Position numbers and translations under genes: made by a program
Shown: positions 5,566-8,286 of the stretch, one piece after another
How positions within the stretch are numbered: position 1 is the first letter of the stretch
How the letters are laid out: each line of letters starts with the position of its first letter
The notes under the pieces: generated by a model
The model's database searches: none
What the model was told of the DNA's origin: nothing
The model's input: only the letters and a program-made list of their open reading frames with translations
Origin: Planctomycetota bacterium
Lineage (GTDB): Bacteria > Planctomycetota > PUPC01 > DSUN01
DNA: 8,286 nucleotides
Assembly: GCA_016872875.1 (NCBI GenBank)
Contig: VGYW01000360.1
Coordinates: 1-8,286 of the forward strand
Direction of reading: 5' to 3'

Positions 5566-6882
5566 ATGGACAGGTGCTTGGCCTTCGCCACCATCCTGCT
5601 GGCGGGCGTCTCGGCCGGCGGGTTCGCTGCTGTGTCTGAGGCGGCCGCCAGCGATTGGCCGCAGTTCCGCGGGCCGGGCGGCCTGGGCGTCAGCGACGCC
5701 AAAGGGCTGCCGGTGACGTGGAGCGCGGACAAAAACGTGCTCTGGAAGGTCGAGCTGCCGGGCGCGGGGGCCTCCAGCCCCATCGTCGGCGGCGACCGCA
5801 TCTTCGTCACCTGCTACAGCGGCTATGGCGTGCCGGGCGAGCCGCCAGGCGACATGGGGCAGCTCAAGAGACACCTTGTTTGTCTGAACCTCGCCAGTGG
5901 GAAGATCGTCTGGGACAGGGTGGTTCCTGCGAAACAGCGCGAGGAACGGTATGAGCAGCACATGACGCAGCACGGCTATGCCTCGAGCACGCCGGCCGCC
6001 GACGGTGAGCGGGTGTACGCCTTCTTCGGGAAGTCGGGCGTCTTCGCCTTTGGCCACGACGGCAAGCAGCTCTGGGAGGCGGACGTGGGGGCAGGAACCA
6101 GCCAGTGGTGCGGCAGCTCGCTTGTCCTGCACAAGGGCCTCGTGATTGCCAACGCCGGCGTCGAAAGCGGATCGCTGGTGGCTTTGGACCGCCGGACCGG
6201 CCGCGAAGTGTGGCGGGCCGGCGGCATCCGCTACTCCTACAACACCCCCATCCTGGTGGCACTGCCGGCAGGCAAGACAGAGCTCGTCGTCCAGGTCGGC
6301 GGCGGCGGCGAGCCCGGCCGCGGAAAACTGCTCGGGTTCGATCCCGATAAGGGCGACCTCTTGTGGAATTGCGCCGGCGACGACGGTTACATCTGCCCTA
6401 GCGCTGTCGCCCACGACGGCGTGGTCTACGCCGTTCCGCGCCAGACCGTGATGGCCGTCCGCGCGGGCGGCCGCGGCGACGTCACTGACTCGCACCGCCT
6501 GTGGACGGGCCGCAAGGGCACCAACGTCCCGTCGCCGGTGGTCCACGACGGGCACCTCTACTGGGCGCAGGAGAGTGCAGGCGTCGCCTACTGTGCCGAG
6601 GCCAAGACCGGGCGGATGGTGTATGAGCAACGGCTGAGCGCGGCAGGCGAGATCTATGCCTCGCCGCTGTTGGCGGATGGCAAGCTGTACTACCTCACAC
6701 GCAAGGGGCGCACGTTCGTCCTGGCGGCCAAGCCGGCCTTCGAGCAACTGGCCGTCAACGAGCTCGACGATGGGAGCACCTTCAACGCCAGCCCAGCCGT
6801 GGCCGGCGGCCGGCTGCTCCTGCGCTCCAACCGCTTCATCTACTGCATCGGCCAGAGGGGAGAGGGAGCCCTGCGGAGATGA
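5566..6882 (+). CDS. Exported PQQ-like beta-propeller protein
   Basis: The 438-residue protein has a signal peptide (about residues 1-28, rich in Ala/Gly/Leu) and then DWPQFRGPGGLGVSDAKGLP, a very common planctomycete start. Propeller signatures follow: VLWKVELPGAGASSPIVGGD, HLVCLNLASGKIVW, YASSTPAADGERVYAFFG, SGVFAFGHDGKQLW, LVALDRRTGREVW, and a closing FNASPAVAGGRLLLRS with FIYCIG as the last strand. Length and order look complete and undamaged. The start is supported by AAGGA (5555-5559) 6 bases upstream, and the gap to the preceding stop is 2 bases. The protein is expected in the periplasm or outside; whether it binds PQQ or any ligand is unknown. It is a tandem paralogue of the preceding gene, but only the opening motif and blade pattern are shared clearly. 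Its end overlaps the next start (ATGA). Confidence 0.92.
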   Translation: MDRCLAFATILLAGVSAGGFAAVSEAAASDWPQFRGPGGLGVSDAKGLPVTWSADKNVLWKVELPGAGASSPIVGGDRIFVTCYSGYGVPGEPPGDMGQLKRHLVCLNLASGKIVWDRVVPAKQREERYEQHMTQHGYASSTPAADGERVYAFFGKSGVFAFGHDGKQLWEADVGAGTSQWCGSSLVLHKGLVIANAGVESGSLVALDRRTGREVWRAGGIRYSYNTPILVALPAGKTELVVQVGGGGEPGRGKLLGFDPDKGDLLWNCAGDDGYICPSAVAHDGVVYAVPRQTVMAVRAGGRGDVTDSHRLWTGRKGTNVPSPVVHDGHLYWAQESAGVAYCAEAKTGRMVYEQRLSAAGEIYASPLLADGKLYYLTRKGRTFVLAAKPAFEQLAVNELDDGSTFNASPAVAGGRLLLRSNRFIYCIGQRGEGALRR

Positions 6883-8286
6883 GCAGCCAACTCGACCGCG
6901 CCGTGAGCTGGGCTGGACTCGCTGCGATTGTGCTGGGGGTGCTCCTGCCCCAATCGGCGATTGCCGGCGGAGCGGAGGCGGTCCCAACTTTTCAGTCCAT
7001 TGGCCTGACAGTTCCCTACCAGGAAGCGGGCGACGCAGGGCGCTCTTGCACCGTGCGCCACCGCAAGAAGGGCGAAGACTCCTGGCGGGGGGGACATCCG
7101 CTTTTCAACGACACCGAGGGGCGTGAGTTCCGGGGCAGCCTGGTGCTGCTCGCGTCCGACACGGCCTACGAGGTCGAACTCACGGTCGCCGGGCGGCAGA
7201 GTCACGCGGTGGCGCGCATCGAGGCGCAGACCTGGCCCGAGGACCCCCCCATCGCGGAAACGCTCTGGGTCGAGCCAGGAGTCCAGAAAAAGCCCCTGAC
7301 GATCGCCCGCTCGGGCTCGCCTGCCGGCTATCTTCTCTACAGTGCGCGGCCGGGCAGGGAGAAAGAGACGGTGATTGATGTCGAGGGGAACGAGGACAGC
7401 AACGTCACCATCTCCGCGGACTACGTGATCGTGCGGGGGCTTGTGCTGAGGAGCGCGCGAACCCATGCCGTGGAGGTCCAACGCGGCCACCATATCGTCA
7501 TCGAGCGATGCCAGATCACGGGTTGGGGACGGCCCGGCGGCAAGGAGCAGTGGGACCTTGATGCGGGGGTCTACGCGCGCCAGCGTCGCGACCCCATCGC
7601 CCAGATCATCGTTCAGGACAACGCGATCGGCCCTCCGCGCGGCTGCGCCAATCCCTGGAAGGAGGGCCATCCGCTCGGACCCCAGGCCATCTCCTTCGTC
7701 GAGACCGACGGGAACCACGTCATCCGCTACAACAAGTTCACCTCGGATGATGCACACCGCTATAACGACGTGATCGGCGGGGGCTGGAATTCCGGGCCGA
7801 AGGGCGCGCCCCACCGCGACTCCGACATCTACGGCAACCTGGTCTCCCACGCGAACGACGACGCCATCGAGGCGGAGGGCCAGAACATCAACGTCCGCAT
7901 CTGGGGCAACAAGACCGAGCACACCTTCGTCGGCCTCGCCCTCGCGCCCACCATCAAGGGGCCATGCTACGTCTTCCGAAACGTCATCACCGCCTACGAG
8001 GGCGTGGCCTTCAAGCTCGGCGAAGGCGACCGCAAGGGGCACGGCGCGCTCTACCTCTACCACAACACCATCCACTCCCCGCGCCCAAGGACCGAGGCCT
8101 ACGCCGGCTGGGGCGGCAAGGGACTCTTCAAGCACCTCACCACCCGCAACAACATCCTCAACGTCAACGGCTACATGCTGTCCGACAAGCGGCAGGAGCC
8201 GACCAACTCGTACGACTACGACCTGATGAATGCCCTGGACCCCGAGCGGTTCATGAAGTGGGGCGACGACCGGCTCCGCCTGAAGG
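6879..8286 (+). CDS. Exported right-handed beta-helix protein (3' end cut by window)
   Basis: The frame is open from the ATG at 6879 to the window edge, 469 codons, with no stop. The ATG overlaps the previous stop (ATGA), and GAGGGAG lies 10 bases upstream. Residues 1-29 form a signal peptide ending AIA. Residues 36-110 resemble a fibronectin-III-like N-terminal module (FQSIGLTVPY, TVRHRKKGEDSW, EFRGSLVLLASDTAYEVEL). From about 181 the beta-helix begins (DYVIVRGLVLRSARTHAVEV, HIVIERCQITGWG), continuing through HANDDAIEAEGQNINVRIWG, LALAPTIKGPCYVFRNV and LYLYHNTIHS. The module order and the DDAIE-x-EG-x-N-x-NVRIW segment are familiar from planctomycete secreted beta-helix proteins. Acidic pairs in the DDAIE turn could bind metal or substrate, but no activity is established. 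The C-terminus and any further domain lie outside the window. Confidence 0.88.
   Translation, partial: MSSQLDRAVSWAGLAAIVLGVLLPQSAIAGGAEAVPTFQSIGLTVPYQEAGDAGRSCTVRHRKKGEDSWRGGHPLFNDTEGREFRGSLVLLASDTAYEVELTVAGRQSHAVARIEAQTWPEDPPIAETLWVEPGVQKKPLTIARSGSPAGYLLYSARPGREKETVIDVEGNEDSNVTISADYVIVRGLVLRSARTHAVEVQRGHHIVIERCQITGWGRPGGKEQWDLDAGVYARQRRDPIAQIIVQDNAIGPPRGCANPWKEGHPLGPQAISFVETDGNHVIRYNKFTSDDAHRYNDVIGGGWNSGPKGAPHRDSDIYGNLVSHANDDAIEAEGQNINVRIWGNKTEHTFVGLALAPTIKGPCYVFRNVITAYEGVAFKLGEGDRKGHGALYLYHNTIHSPRPRTEAYAGWGGKGLFKHLTTRNNILNVNGYMLSDKRQEPTNSYDYDLMNALDPERFMKWGDDRLRLK

Noticed and set aside
5509..6987. Minus-strand open frame of 492 codons opposite the second propeller
   Set aside because: The plus strand carries a near-consensus propeller; the antisense peptide has no recognisable motif. 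High GC makes long antisense frames common.
6840..8135. Minus-strand open frame of 431 codons opposite the last gene
   Set aside because: The plus-strand frame has a coupled start, a signal peptide, an FnIII-like module and beta-helix repeats, and stays open to the window edge.

Overview
The window looks like chromosomal DNA of a GC-rich bacterium, most likely a member of the Planctomycetota or a close PVC-group relative. This is inferred from protein style. There are two secreted PQQ-like beta-propellers that begin their mature parts with the WPQ[WF]RGP signature, two secreted right-handed beta-helix proteins, and a concanavalin-like exported protein of a type abundant in planctomycete genomes. 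Intergenic DNA is also rich in short palindromic and short-period repeats. No rRNA, tRNA, CRISPR array, transposase or integrase was found.

Layout. Bases 1-56 may be the last codons of a plus-strand gene. Bases 57-426 hold no convincing gene but carry several repeats: a TTGG heptad tract, a perfect 10-bp hairpin, and a REP-like pair of inverted arms. Bases 427-1260 (minus strand) encode an MTA/SAH-nucleosidase-family protein with an apparent signal peptide, which is unusual for a normally cytosolic enzyme. Bases 1261-1462 are a divergent intergenic region with a strictly 9-bp-periodic inverted repeat and a consensus TATAAT box, overlapped on the other strand by a TATACT box.

From 1463 to the right edge runs one compact plus-strand operon of six genes: an exported concanavalin/polysaccharide-lyase-like protein; a small flavodoxin-fold reductase with a four-cysteine iron-sulfur-type motif; a probable lipoprotein with a beta-helix; two PQQ-like propellers in tandem; and a beta-helix protein cut by the window end. 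The junctions are TGATG, ATGA, GTGA, a 2-base gap, and ATGA, so translational coupling is likely. The last gene is open to base 8286.

How the genes may work together is inference. Five of the six operon products are predicted to leave the cytoplasm and have folds (jelly roll, beta-helix, beta-propeller) typical of binding or cleaving polysaccharides or of cell-surface assembly. The flavoprotein is the only predicted cytosolic member. A carbohydrate-processing or surface-attached role is plausible, but no catalytic residue proves it, and no well-characterised pathway is recognisable. I do not see a proven new system. The points most worth following are the conserved-looking operon itself, the exported nucleosidase, the repeat-bearing divergent promoter region, and the paired vicinal cysteines in the first propeller.
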